Shown here one piece after another: positions 24,964-33,600 of a DNA stretch of 64,000 nucleotides; position 1 is the stretch's first letter; each line of letters begins with the position of its first letter. The notes beneath the pieces are model-generated. The model was not told the origin of the DNA and did no database searches. It saw only the letters and a list, made by a program, of their open reading frames with translations. The stretch is from Luteipulveratus flavus (GTDB taxonomy: Bacteria; Actinomycetota; Actinomycetes; Actinomycetales; Dermatophilaceae). A program made the position numbers and the translations under genes. The stretch is from NCBI RefSeq assembly GCF_029080175.1, contig NZ_JARFJC010000014.1; one strand, written 5' to 3'.

Positions 24964-25695
24964 TCAACCGCCTGGGCGGCGCGCCAACCGCACGGCATCT
25001 CGGACGAGCTGGGCGTTGCCCTGCGCGGGCTCGCCGTCGGGACCGACCAGGCAGTCCTCGAGTCCGATGCGGGTGTCCAGTCGCCATGCGACGGCACGTT
25101 CGACGGCGGGCCAGGTCGAGCGTCCTTCGCCGTGCAGCAATACGGGTAGCGCCGGCTCGCTCAACCCGACCGCTGCCACGAGGTCTCTCGCCATCGCGTC
25201 CACCTCGTTCGCGTCGGCGACGTCCGGCAGCTCGATGAGTGCGCGCAGACACCGACCCCGGTACGGCGACCGTCGCCACGCGGCGAGGCCGTCCCGGTGC
25301 CAGATGCCGGCTTCGACACCGACACCGCGTCCGAGGAGAGCAGCGGCGACGTCGTCCGCTCCCTCCTCGTGCCAGTTCAGCGAGGCGAAGTCGGGGAGCG
25401 TCGTCCACGCATCGATGGCCGCGACGCGCTCTGCGGCGTCCGGCATGGCCCAGGCTCCCGTGGTCGCACCGACCGGCACACCCGGGCAGGCCGCCCGGAT
25501 CGCTGCGACGAAGCGCTCGACGTCATCGGCACGGAGGCTGTCGGCGCCGGACTCGTCCTTGGGATGGACGTGGACCGCTCCGGCGCCGGCGCGCACCGCC
25601 GCTGCTGCCTCCTGCGCGATCAGCGCCGGATCGGCGGAGAGGCGCGGATGGTCCTCGAGCGGACGGGGACCGTTCGGGCAGACCTTGATGAGCAC
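24964..25695 (-). CDS. BKACE / DUF849 beta-keto acid cleavage enzyme-like protein
   Basis: 243 residues. TIM-barrel features of the 3-keto-5-aminohexanoate cleavage family: LIKVCPNGPR at the first strand, AGAGAVHVHPKDE with the zinc-binding HVH, and late GLEDCLVGPDG. Members cleave beta-keto acids with acetyl-CoA. It is somewhat shorter than the usual ~270-300 residues. It is followed 4 bp away by, and oriented with, the TetR gene. Confidence 0.8.
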   Translation of the reverse strand: MLIKVCPNGPRPLEDHPRLSADPALIAQEAAAAVRAGAGAVHVHPKDESGADSLRADDVERFVAAIRAACPGVPVGATTGAWAMPDAAERVAAIDAWTTLPDFASLNWHEEGADDVAAALLGRGVGVEAGIWHRDGLAAWRRSPYRGRCLRALIELPDVADANEVDAMARDLVAAVGLSEPALPVLLHGEGRSTWPAVERAVAWRLDTRIGLEDCLVGPDGEPAQGNAQLVRDAVRLARRPGG

Positions 25696-25699
25696 GCCA

Positions 25700-26425
25700 T
25701 CACGGTACTGACGGGGAGGCGGACGCAGATCGGTCGAGCCACTCCTCCAGCAGGGCGTGCTCAGCGGCGGACAGGCCGGGGAGGTCCGGCGCGATCGCCC
25801 TGAACGCCAGTGCGATCGAGACGGCGTCCCTGGCCGAGGCCGCGGGCGCGTCCGTCAGGATCTCCCGGCAGAGCGCGTCGAGCATGGCGTCGGCGAGCCC
25901 GAGGTCGCGTCGGTCCGTCGGGGCGGCGAGCACGGTGAGGACGGCGCCGACACCGGCGGCGTGGACCATCTCGACGGCGCGCTGCTCGGGTACGCGGAGC
26001 CGGCCGGCCGCCGTCACACGATGGATACGCTCCGCCAGCACGCGCATCCCCTCGGCGGCGGCCGCGGACGTCCGTCCGGGGGTGACGAGCAGGACGAAGA
26101 GGTCGGGGTTGGCCAGGCCGAACTCCACGTACGTCCGCCACCCCTCGCGCAGCACGTCGACCGGGTCCGCGGCCTCGTCCGAGCGGGCGGTCTCGCGCTT
26201 GGCCGTGACGTAGGTGGCCATCACGTGCTCGGCCACCGCGTCGAGCAGCCCGTCCTTATCGCCGAACAGCCGGTAGATCGTCGGCGCCTGGATCCCGGCC
26301 GCCGCGGCGACCGCCCGGGTGGTGACGCCGTCGGCGCCCTGCTCCCGCAGCAGTCGTGCGGTCACGTCCAGGACGGTGGTCCGTAGGTCCGCCCGGGGCG
26401 GGGTGTCGGTGGAGCGCAGGTTCAC
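25700..26425 (-). CDS. TetR/AcrR-family transcriptional regulator
   Basis: 241 residues. The N-terminal helix-turn-helix has the family signature (GADGVTTRAVAAAAGIQAPTIYRLFGDKDGLL split over two helices); the C-terminal ligand-binding part is helical. The start is a GTG. It is divergent from an NmrA-like gene, with an imperfect inverted repeat between them, so it probably controls that gene and itself. Confidence 0.85.
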   Translation of the reverse strand: MNLRSTDTPPRADLRTTVLDVTARLLREQGADGVTTRAVAAAAGIQAPTIYRLFGDKDGLLDAVAEHVMATYVTAKRETARSDEAADPVDVLREGWRTYVEFGLANPDLFVLLVTPGRTSAAAAEGMRVLAERIHRVTAAGRLRVPEQRAVEMVHAAGVGAVLTVLAAPTDRRDLGLADAMLDALCREILTDAPAASARDAVSIALAFRAIAPDLPGLSAAEHALLEEWLDRSASASPSVP

Positions 26426-26440
26426 CCGACCATGATATCA

Positions 26441-26473
26441 GTGTTAACGTCGGTATCGTTCCATTGATAACAC
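26441..26473. promoter_or_regulatory. Likely TetR operator in the divergent promoter
   Basis: GTGTTA (26441-26446) and TAACAC (26468-26473) are inverted, within longer imperfect arms (CAGTGTTAAC and TGATAACACCTG). The segment is the only A/T-rich part of the 61-bp gap between the TetR and NmrA-like genes, where the promoters must lie. Confidence 0.55.
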
Positions 26474-26486
26474 CTGAGGAGTAGCG

Positions 26487-27365
26487 ATGATCGTCATCAC
26501 CGGCGCCACTGGACGACTCGGCGGCCAGGTCGTGGAGCGAGTGCTGCAGCGCGTGCCCGCCGAGCGGGTGGGCGTGAGCGTCCGCGACGCCGCCAAGGCG
26601 TCCGGCCTCGCCGACCGCGGGGTCCGCGTCCGCACGGCCGACTTCACCCGCCCGGCCGGCCTGGAGCAGGCGTTCGAGGGCGCCGAGCGCGTGCTCGTCG
26701 TCTCAGCATCGATGGTGGGGTCGCAGGCCGTCGAGGCGAACAGCGCGGCGATCGACGCCGCGAAGGCCGCCGGCGCCCAGCGCATCCTCTACACCAGCCA
26801 CCAGGCTGCTTCGGACCACTCGCTGTTCGGGCCGCAGCCGGTGCACGCCGCGACCGAGCGCCACCTGGCCGCCGAGGGTGTGCCGTACACCGCGCTGCGC
26901 GACGGGTTCTACGCGAGCACCCTCGAGTACTACGTGCCGGACGCGCTGGAGACCGGGTCGTTCCGGCTGCCGGCGGACGGGCCGACCGCGTGGACCGACC
27001 ACGCCGACCTCGCCGACGTCGCCGCGGCCGCCCTCACCGCCGAGCCGGACGTGGACGACGCGCTCGACGGCGTCAGCCCGCCGCTGGTCGCACCGACGAC
27101 CTGGGACTTCGCCGGCGTCGCCGAGGTGCTGAGCGAGCTGACCGGGCGCACCATCACCCGTGAGGTGGTCGACGACGACGAGTGGGTCAGGTCGATGGCC
27201 GCGAGCGGGATGCCGCAGGAGCGGGCCGAGTTCACGCTCGGCATGTTCCGGGCGGCCCGGGCCGGCGAGTTCGACGTCACCGACCCGACTCTCGAGCGCC
27301 TCATCGGCCGACCCGCCACCCCCGTCCGCGCGACTCTCGACCGGCTGGTCCGGCAGCACGCCTGA
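26487..27365 (+). CDS. NAD(P)H-binding NmrA-like protein / NAD(P)H:quinone oxidoreductase (QorB-like)
   Basis: 292 residues. Atypical SDR with the cofactor motif TGATGRLGGQV and, later, YTSHQAASDHS and DGFYAS. QorB-like proteins reduce quinones, and NmrA-like ones sense NADP. It has a GAGGAG ribosome-binding site and is divergent from the TetR gene. Convergent with the HAD gene across 7 bp. Confidence 0.8.
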   Translation: MIVITGATGRLGGQVVERVLQRVPAERVGVSVRDAAKASGLADRGVRVRTADFTRPAGLEQAFEGAERVLVVSASMVGSQAVEANSAAIDAAKAAGAQRILYTSHQAASDHSLFGPQPVHAATERHLAAEGVPYTALRDGFYASTLEYYVPDALETGSFRLPADGPTAWTDHADLADVAAAALTAEPDVDDALDGVSPPLVAPTTWDFAGVAEVLSELTGRTITREVVDDDEWVRSMAASGMPQERAEFTLGMFRAARAGEFDVTDPTLERLIGRPATPVRATLDRLVRQHA

Positions 27366-27372
27366 CGGAGAG

Positions 27373-28050
27373 TCAGCGCAGACTGCGCAGGTGGTCCCAG
27401 TCGGCGTCGATCAGGTCGGCGACGGTGTCCACCACGAGCTCGGCGCCCGCGGCGGTCAGCTCGGCCGCGTCGAAGCCGCCCGTGCGGACGGTGAGGGTCG
27501 GGGCGTCGATGGCCTTCGCCGCCTCGACGTCCCAGGTGCTGTCGCCGACCACGATCGCCGAGGTGCCGCCGGCGGCGTCGAGTGCGACCTTCAGAATGCC
27601 GGGGTCGGGCTTGGACGCGTCGGCGTCGGCCGACGTCGTGACCGCGTCCACGTCGTCGCGGGTGACGCCGATGGCCTCGATCGCCGTGGCGGTGAACCGC
27701 TCCTTCCCCGACGACGCGAGCGCGACCTTCAAACCGCGCTCGCGCAGGGCGCGCACGAGCTCGCCGGCGCCGTCGAAGGGGTGCACGTCGTCGACCAGCT
27801 GCGCGTACGCACGCTCCCAGCCCTCGCGGACGCGGTCGCCACAGCGCCACTCGGTCTCCTCGTCGGTGACGTGCGGTACCAGCCGGTCGCCGCCCATGCC
27901 GATCGCCCGGTGGACCGTCCACAGCGGCGGGTAGAGCCCCTCGTCGGCGAAGGCCTTCGCCCACGCAATGGTGTGGTGGTACGAGGAGTCGATGAGCGTG
28001 CCGTCGACGTCCAGCAGCACGGTGTCAGCGGTCACGGCGGGAACCTCCAT
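27373..28050 (-). CDS. HAD-superfamily phosphatase
   Basis: 225 residues with all HAD motifs: DVDGTLIDSS (nucleophile Asp), ALASSGKE (Ser/Thr motif II), SKPDPGIL (Lys motif III) and VGDSTWDVEAA (motif IV). The cap is of the small alpha-helical type between motifs I and II, as in phosphoglycolate/beta-phosphoglucomutase-like enzymes. The substrate is not evident. Confidence 0.85.
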   Translation of the reverse strand: MEVPAVTADTVLLDVDGTLIDSSYHHTIAWAKAFADEGLYPPLWTVHRAIGMGGDRLVPHVTDEETEWRCGDRVREGWERAYAQLVDDVHPFDGAGELVRALRERGLKVALASSGKERFTATAIEAIGVTRDDVDAVTTSADADASKPDPGILKVALDAAGGTSAIVVGDSTWDVEAAKAIDAPTLTVRTGGFDAAELTAAGAELVVDTVADLIDADWDHLRSLR

Positions 28051-28120
28051 GTTCGTCGGGGCAGTGCTCCCCACCCTTCCCGATGCCGTGTCACGCAAAC
28101 CCGGACGGCGGTGCCGGACC

Positions 28121-28672
28121 TCAGGGCAACGGCGTGATGAAGCGGGCCGGTACGCCGTCGGCCAGCCAGACGCGCGCGTTGCCGAGGTAGAACGGCACGC
28201 CCGCGGCGGCAGCGTCACCGGCTGCCACGCGCAGCAGCACCGGCGCGGCGTCTTTTCGCGCTCCCACTGCCTGGGCCATCTCGATGTCGACCGACAGGTG
28301 CACGTACTGCCGAGCCATCGGTCGCAGTCCGTCGCGGCGGATCGCTTCCACCGTAACCGGAGCCGTCCCGTGGAACAGCACCTGCGGCGGCTCCTGCCGG
28401 ACGAGCTCGATGCGACCGGGCAGCGAGTGGCCGTACAGCGCGCGGATGCGACCGTCGCGGATCTCGTGCCGTTGCTTGGGAGCGGTGGCCACCATCGCCT
28501 CGACGTCCGCCGCCGTCACCGACCTCCAGTCCGGCTCGTGGCGCAACGCGTCGACCAGCGATCCCACCGGCGTCCAGCCCTGCTTGTCCAGCTCCAGCTC
28601 GTACAGCCACGGTTCGTGCCGCAGCGCGTGCGACACCGCCCGGCTGAGCGCCGTCGCGCTGATCGTCGTCAT
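28121..28672 (-). CDS. kptA: RNA 2'-phosphotransferase (KptA/Tpt1)
   Basis: 183 residues. It has the N-terminal winged-helix start (LSRAVSHALRHEP) and the family's R-H-x-x-x-E-type NAD+ residues: KQRHEIRDGRIRALYGHS, LFHGTA, and ARQYVHLS. The enzyme moves a 2'-phosphate from RNA to NAD+. In bacteria the physiological target is unclear because tRNA splicing of the eukaryotic kind is absent. It stands alone next to a HAD gene. Confidence 0.85.
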   Translation of the reverse strand: MTTISATALSRAVSHALRHEPWLYELELDKQGWTPVGSLVDALRHEPDWRSVTAADVEAMVATAPKQRHEIRDGRIRALYGHSLPGRIELVRQEPPQVLFHGTAPVTVEAIRRDGLRPMARQYVHLSVDIEMAQAVGARKDAAPVLLRVAAGDAAAAGVPFYLGNARVWLADGVPARFITPLP

Positions 28673-28902
28673 GCCGCCAGTCTTCAGGTGCTCGACGGCC
28701 ACGCTCAACCGGATAGTCGGGCCGGATCGCTGGCTGCGACTACGGGCAGGAGGTGGGCCTTTGACCGCACTGACGATTCGGCAGGTCGATGACGCTACGC
28801 GGCGGCGGAGGCGACCGGACGTCGGCGGCGCGGCCGATCCCGCCCGGCTGTCGGAGGTGCGGCCTAGGTTCTTGCTCGTCAGCCAGGAGCCAGGGAGGCA
28901 GC

Positions 28903-30009
28903 ATGGCGCAGGACTTCACCATCGACGTGCCGGAGCAGGTCGTCGGCGACCTGCGGACGCGCCTGCGGGCGACCCGGTGGCCGGACGCGATCGGCGACGA
29001 CTGGGAGCGCGGCACGCCGCCGGGCGCGCTGCGGCGGCTGGTCGACCACTGGGCCGACGCGTTCGACTGGCCCGCCCGGCAGGCCGAGCTGAACCGGCTC
29101 GACCATCAACGCGTCGAGGTCGACGGCATCGGGCTGCACGTCGTCCGCGCGGGCCGGACGGGCGCGACACCACTGCTGCTGGTGCACGGCTGGCCGGACT
29201 CGTTCCTGCGGTTCGAGCGGCTGATCCCGCTGCTGGCCGACGACTTCGAGCTCGTCGTACCGAGCCTCCCCGGGTACGGGTTCTCCGACCGGCCGACCGA
29301 GCCCGGCACGGACGGCCCGCGGATCGCCGAGCTGTTCGCCGGTCTGATGACCGAGCTCGGCCACGAGCGGTTCGGCTATCACGGCGGCGACCTCGGCAGC
29401 GGCGTCGGGGAGGCGCTCGCAGCCGCCCACGGCGACCGCCTGATCGGGCTGCACCTGACCGACGTCCCGTACTGGCACCTGTTCGCGGCCGACCCGTCGA
29501 CGCTGAGCGAGGAGGAGCAGGACTACCTCCAGCGCGGGATGCAGTGGTCGCAGAGCGAGGGCTCGTACGCCCTGCAGCAGAGCACGAAGCCGCAGACGAT
29601 CGCGTACGCGCTCAACGACTCCCCCGCCGGCCTGGCGGCCTGGTTCTTGGAGAAGTACCAGACGTGGAGCGACTGCGACGGAGACGTCTTCAGTCGCTTC
29701 GACCCCGACTGGCTGGCGACCAACCTGACCGTCTACTGGGCCACCCAGACCGCCGGCTCGGCGGCCCGTCTCTACTTCGAGAACATGCGCGGGATGGGCA
29801 ACCGGAGCCAGGACAAGGTCACGGTGCCCACCGCGTTCGCGATCTTCCCGAAGGACATCGTCCCGGCGCCACGCACGTTCGGCGAGCGGTGGTTCGACGT
29901 CCGTCGCTGGACCGAGATGCCGCGCGGCGGCCACTTCGCCGCGTACGAGGAGCCGCAGCTGCTCGCCGACGACATCCGGGCGTTCTTCGGCGAGGTCGCC
30001 GAGCGCTGA
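28903..30009 (+). CDS. Epoxide hydrolase (alpha/beta hydrolase with EHN domain)
   Basis: 368 residues. The N-terminal epoxide hydrolase domain (DLRTRLRATRWPD) is followed by the catalytic domain: HGWPDSF (oxyanion HGWP), nucleophile elbow at YHGGDLGSGVG (Gly-Gly-Asp), and catalytic His in MPRGGHFAAYEEP. It opens epoxides by an ester intermediate. AGGGAGG precedes the ATG. No neighbouring pathway is evident. Confidence 0.85.
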   Translation: MAQDFTIDVPEQVVGDLRTRLRATRWPDAIGDDWERGTPPGALRRLVDHWADAFDWPARQAELNRLDHQRVEVDGIGLHVVRAGRTGATPLLLVHGWPDSFLRFERLIPLLADDFELVVPSLPGYGFSDRPTEPGTDGPRIAELFAGLMTELGHERFGYHGGDLGSGVGEALAAAHGDRLIGLHLTDVPYWHLFAADPSTLSEEEQDYLQRGMQWSQSEGSYALQQSTKPQTIAYALNDSPAGLAAWFLEKYQTWSDCDGDVFSRFDPDWLATNLTVYWATQTAGSAARLYFENMRGMGNRSQDKVTVPTAFAIFPKDIVPAPRTFGERWFDVRRWTEMPRGGHFAAYEEPQLLADDIRAFFGEVAER

Positions 30010-30051
30010 GCGGCGGTCGGGCCGGCGCGGCAGCGCCTGACTCGGTGCCGC

Positions 30052-31623
30052 TCAGCGCTGGACGAAGTCCTTCTGCCGGATCAGGAAGAGCGTCAGCACG
30101 CCGGTGACGAACGCGATGACGACCGAGATGGCGATGATGTGGTTCAGCGCGTCGACGACCGAGCTGGTACCGACCTGGTGGACGAGGTCGTAGCCGCGCT
30201 GACCGGCGCGGGCGCGGGCGGCCTGCGCGGCGGCGCTCACCTGCCCGCCGGACAGCGCCGAGGTCAGCCCGTCCAGCGCGCCCGGCGGCACCTTGCCCTG
30301 CAGGCCGGACCGGGCGGAGTCCGCGACCTGCTGGCTGAAGATCGAGCCGAGCGCCGCGATCCCGGTCGCGATGCCGACCTGCCGCAGCGTGGAGTTCACC
30401 CCGCTGGCCATGCCCGACCGGTCGACGCTGACCACCCCGACGGCGGTGGAGGCCAGCGGCGGGTTGATCATGCCGATGCCGATGCCGCTGACCAGCAGGC
30501 CGGGGATCAGGTGCGTCCACGACGAGGTCGTCTCGATGCCCCGCAGCAGCAGGAGGCCGACACCCAGGACGAGGAAGCCCGGCCCGATCAGCCACTTGAC
30601 CGGGACGCGCTCGGACAGCCGGCCGGCCACCGCGGCGGCGACGAACGACGCCCCGGACAGGAACAGGAACCGGATGCCGGTGCCGATCGGTGAGTAGCCG
30701 AGGACGTTCTGCACGTAGATGACCAGGAACGTCAGCAGCGAGAAGATCGACGCCGAGACGCCGAACGCCGCGATCAACCCGCCGGTGAAGGTGGGTTTGC
30801 GCAGCAGCCCGAGGTCGAACATCGGGTGCTGCTGGACCATCTGGCTGACCACGAACAGCGCGAGCAGCACCGCGGCGGCGACGAGGCACACGACCACGGT
30901 GGGCTGGGTCCAGCCGTCCTGCCCGGCCTCGATCAGCCCGTACACCAGGCACGCGAGCGCGGCGGTGAAGACGACGAAGCCGACCCAGTCCGGCCGCCCG
31001 GCCCGCGGGTCGTGCGACTCGCGGACCTTCGTCAGCGACACGGCGATCGCGACCAGGCACAGCGGCACGTTGACGAAGAAGATCCAGCGCCAGGACAGCC
31101 CGCTGGTGAGGACGCCGCCCAGCACCGGGCCGACCGCGACCGCGACCCCGGTCGTGGCGCCGAAGACGCCGAACGCCGTACCCCGGTCCTTGCCGTGGAA
31201 GGCGCTGGCCAGCAGGGCGAGCGCGGTCGCGAACATGGCGGCCCCGCCGATGCCCTGGAACGCCCGCGAGACCGTCAGCACCGTGATGCTCTGCGCGAGA
31301 CCGCACGCCACCGAGCCGATGGTGAAGAGCACGGTCCCGATGACGAAGATGCGGCGGCGGCCGTACAGGTCAGACAGTGAGCCCGCGGTCAGCAGCAGGG
31401 CGGCCAGGCTCAGCGCGTATGCGTCGATGACCCACTGCAGGTCCGACAGGGACGCCGACAGCTCGGACTGGATGTCGGGGAGAGCGACGTTCACGATGGT
31501 GATGTCCAGCAGCAGCATGAACACGCCCAGGCACACCGCGGCCAGGGTCCACCACTTGGGGTCGGTCGTCCGCTCGGCGGACGGCGCCTCGGTGCTCGTG
31601 GCACCGACGGGCTGATCGGGCAT
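30052..31623 (-). CDS. MFS exporter, DHA2 (EmrB/QacA-like) family
   Basis: 523 residues, about 14 membrane segments. Motifs: NVALPDIQSELSASLSDLQWVIDAY in pieces at the first helices and GSLSDLYGRRR in loop 2-3. The C-terminal extension contains an extracytoplasmic Ala/Gly-rich loop before the last helix. It lies downstream of the antiporter gene after a hairpin. Confidence 0.85.
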   Translation of the reverse strand: MPDQPVGATSTEAPSAERTTDPKWWTLAAVCLGVFMLLLDITIVNVALPDIQSELSASLSDLQWVIDAYALSLAALLLTAGSLSDLYGRRRIFVIGTVLFTIGSVACGLAQSITVLTVSRAFQGIGGAAMFATALALLASAFHGKDRGTAFGVFGATTGVAVAVGPVLGGVLTSGLSWRWIFFVNVPLCLVAIAVSLTKVRESHDPRAGRPDWVGFVVFTAALACLVYGLIEAGQDGWTQPTVVVCLVAAAVLLALFVVSQMVQQHPMFDLGLLRKPTFTGGLIAAFGVSASIFSLLTFLVIYVQNVLGYSPIGTGIRFLFLSGASFVAAAVAGRLSERVPVKWLIGPGFLVLGVGLLLLRGIETTSSWTHLIPGLLVSGIGIGMINPPLASTAVGVVSVDRSGMASGVNSTLRQVGIATGIAALGSIFSQQVADSARSGLQGKVPPGALDGLTSALSGGQVSAAAQAARARAGQRGYDLVHQVGTSSVVDALNHIIAISVVIAFVTGVLTLFLIRQKDFVQR

Positions 31624-31688
31624 CTCGCAGGCCTCTCAGGGGACGTGACCGTGGTCGGGGGGGTCGGACGCGGTGCGCGTCTGGGGCG

Positions 31689-31712
31689 CCGGGCGCCGGC
31701 GGCGGCGCCCGG
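31689..31712 (-). terminator. GC-rich hairpin after the antiporter gene
   Basis: 9-bp perfect arms (CCGGGCGCC at 31689-31697 and GGCGCCCGG at 31704-31712) with a 6-base loop, 39 bases downstream of the antiporter stop in the transcribed direction. There is no clear T-run, so it could be a weak or factor-dependent terminator. Confidence 0.45.
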
Positions 31713-31750
31713 GACGAATCCATAGGAACGCTACTCGCTCGGGGTGACAG

Positions 31751-33322
31751 TCAGCTGTCCAGCCGTTCCTCCTCCAGGTCCAGCTCGCGCTCGACGGCGT
31801 GCAGGGCGTCGTTGCCGATCTCCCCCTCGTCGCGCAGCCGGACGAGCTCGCGGCGCTGGGCGTCGAGGATGGAGCGCACCGTCCGCTGGTACGCCAGGGA
31901 GCGAGCCTCGGCGTCCTCCTCGCCGTCGTCGGAGACACCGGCCCGCTGACGCAGCCGGCGACGGCGGAACTCGTACAGCCCGCGCATGCGTTCCAGCGTG
32001 TCCTCCCGCGTCCAGTCCTCCTCCTCCAGCCGGTCGATCTCCTCGACGGCGGCGGCCGCGGCGGCCTTGCGCGCGTGCAGCTCCTCGCGGGCGGTCACGC
32101 CGTCGTCCTGGACCCCGAGCAGCCGGATGACCCACGGCAGGGTGAGGCCCTGCCCCACGAGCGTCGCCCAGATGACGCAGAGGGCCAGGAAGATCAGCAG
32201 ATCGCGCTCGGGGAAGTCGGCCGGCAGCGCCAGCGCGGCCGCCAGCGACACCGCGCCGCGCAACCCGCACCACGACGTCACGGTCCTGGCCTGCCAGCTC
32301 GCCCGGCGCGCGCGCTGCACCTCGCGGCGGTCGAGCGTCCGGATGACCGCGGTGATGAACGGTGTCCACAGCAGGCGGACGGCGATCGTGGTCAGCGCCA
32401 CGATCACTCCGAGCCGAGCCAGCTCGCCGACGTCCCGGTCCTGGCTCTCCAGCACCCTCGGCAGCTGCAGGCCCACCGACACGAACAGCACGGCGTTGAG
32501 CAGGAAGACCAGCGTCTCCCAGAAAGCACCGTTGCGCAGCCGGCTCGTCGCGGTGCTGACCGTCGGCGATCGGTGGCCCATGAGCAGGCCGCAGGTGACG
32601 GCCGCCAGCACGCCCGACAGGTGCAGCCGCTCGGCCGGCAGGTACGCGAGGTAGCCGGCGGTCAGCGTCAGCACGACCCGCAGCAGCTGGTCCTCGCCGG
32701 CGTGCGCGAGCATCCAGTTCATGACGACGGCCACCGCCAGGCCGATCGCCACGCCGCCCAGGACCTCGCCGACGAACAGCCCGCCGGTACGCCACCACAC
32801 GAACGAGGCGCCGCCGACGATGGCGACCGCCGACTGGTAGACGACCAGCGACGACCCGTCGTTGACCAGCGACTCCCCCTCGATGACGGTCAGCGTGCGG
32901 CGGGGCAGCCCGAGCCGGCGGGCGATCTGCGTCGCCGCCAGCGGGTCGGTCGGCGAGACGATCGCGCCCAGGGCGAACGCCGCCGCCCACGGCAGGCCGT
33001 CGACCAGGGCGTGCGCGACCGCCGCCACGACCGCGGTCGTCGCCAGCACCAGGCCGACCGCGCTCAGCGTGATGACCCGCGCGCTGGCCCGCAGGTCGCG
33101 CACGGTCGTGGAGAACGCCGCGTCGTACAGCAGCGGCGGGAGGAACACCGACAGCACGAGCTCGGGCTCCAGCCGCAGCTCGGGCACACCGGGGACGAAC
33201 CCCACCAGGCTCCCGCCGATGACCAGCAGGATCGGGTACGGCACCCCGAGCACCCGGGCCAGCGCACTCGCCGCCGCGACGAGCACGAGCAGCAGCACCA
33301 CGATCGTCTCCACGTCGCCCAT
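31751..33322 (-). CDS. Na+/H+ antiporter, NhaP/CPA1 family
   Basis: 523 residues. About 12 membrane segments; the ion-binding signature in the middle is FALGAIVSPTDPLAA, with the conserved Asp of TDPxA, and the VIEGESLVNDGSSLV motif with ESLxND of the bacterial CPA1 antiporters (TIGR00831 type). The C-terminal ~110 residues are a charged cytosolic tail. It exchanges cations for protons across the membrane. Confidence 0.9.
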   Translation of the reverse strand: MGDVETIVVLLLVLVAAASALARVLGVPYPILLVIGGSLVGFVPGVPELRLEPELVLSVFLPPLLYDAAFSTTVRDLRASARVITLSAVGLVLATTAVVAAVAHALVDGLPWAAAFALGAIVSPTDPLAATQIARRLGLPRRTLTVIEGESLVNDGSSLVVYQSAVAIVGGASFVWWRTGGLFVGEVLGGVAIGLAVAVVMNWMLAHAGEDQLLRVVLTLTAGYLAYLPAERLHLSGVLAAVTCGLLMGHRSPTVSTATSRLRNGAFWETLVFLLNAVLFVSVGLQLPRVLESQDRDVGELARLGVIVALTTIAVRLLWTPFITAVIRTLDRREVQRARRASWQARTVTSWCGLRGAVSLAAALALPADFPERDLLIFLALCVIWATLVGQGLTLPWVIRLLGVQDDGVTAREELHARKAAAAAAVEEIDRLEEEDWTREDTLERMRGLYEFRRRRLRQRAGVSDDGEEDAEARSLAYQRTVRSILDAQRRELVRLRDEGEIGNDALHAVERELDLEEERLDS

Positions 33323-33399
33323 CCCTGTGCTCTACCCGCGCGTCGGGCAGGCGGTCAAGGCGATCCCCGGCGTCGCGCGTCCGCGCGCTGGCGTCTGAT

Positions 33400-33437
33400 G
33401 CAGAAGGTTCGTGCGTCCCGGCGCACGGTCCTTCTGC
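33400..33437. repeat. Palindromic repeat, copy 1 (GCAGAAGG...CCTTCTGC)
   Basis: Stem of about 16 pairs (8 perfect at the base, one mismatch and one wobble in the middle) with a 6-base loop, located between the divergent antiporter and sugar-binding protein genes. A closely related hairpin lies at 37909-37950, so this is a dispersed element, not a simple terminator. Confidence 0.65.
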
Positions 33438-33600
33438 GTGTGGACCCCGCCCGCCGCCGCGATCGTCGCGGCCGGGCGTGGTGTCATTCGCGCGCAGCCG
33501 GGTAGAAGACCATCACCCAGCCCCGCTCCGCCCGCGGCCCCAGACGTACGACGGAGCACGCCACCTCGGTGGTCTCCGCACGTACGGGTGAGGACAGACG

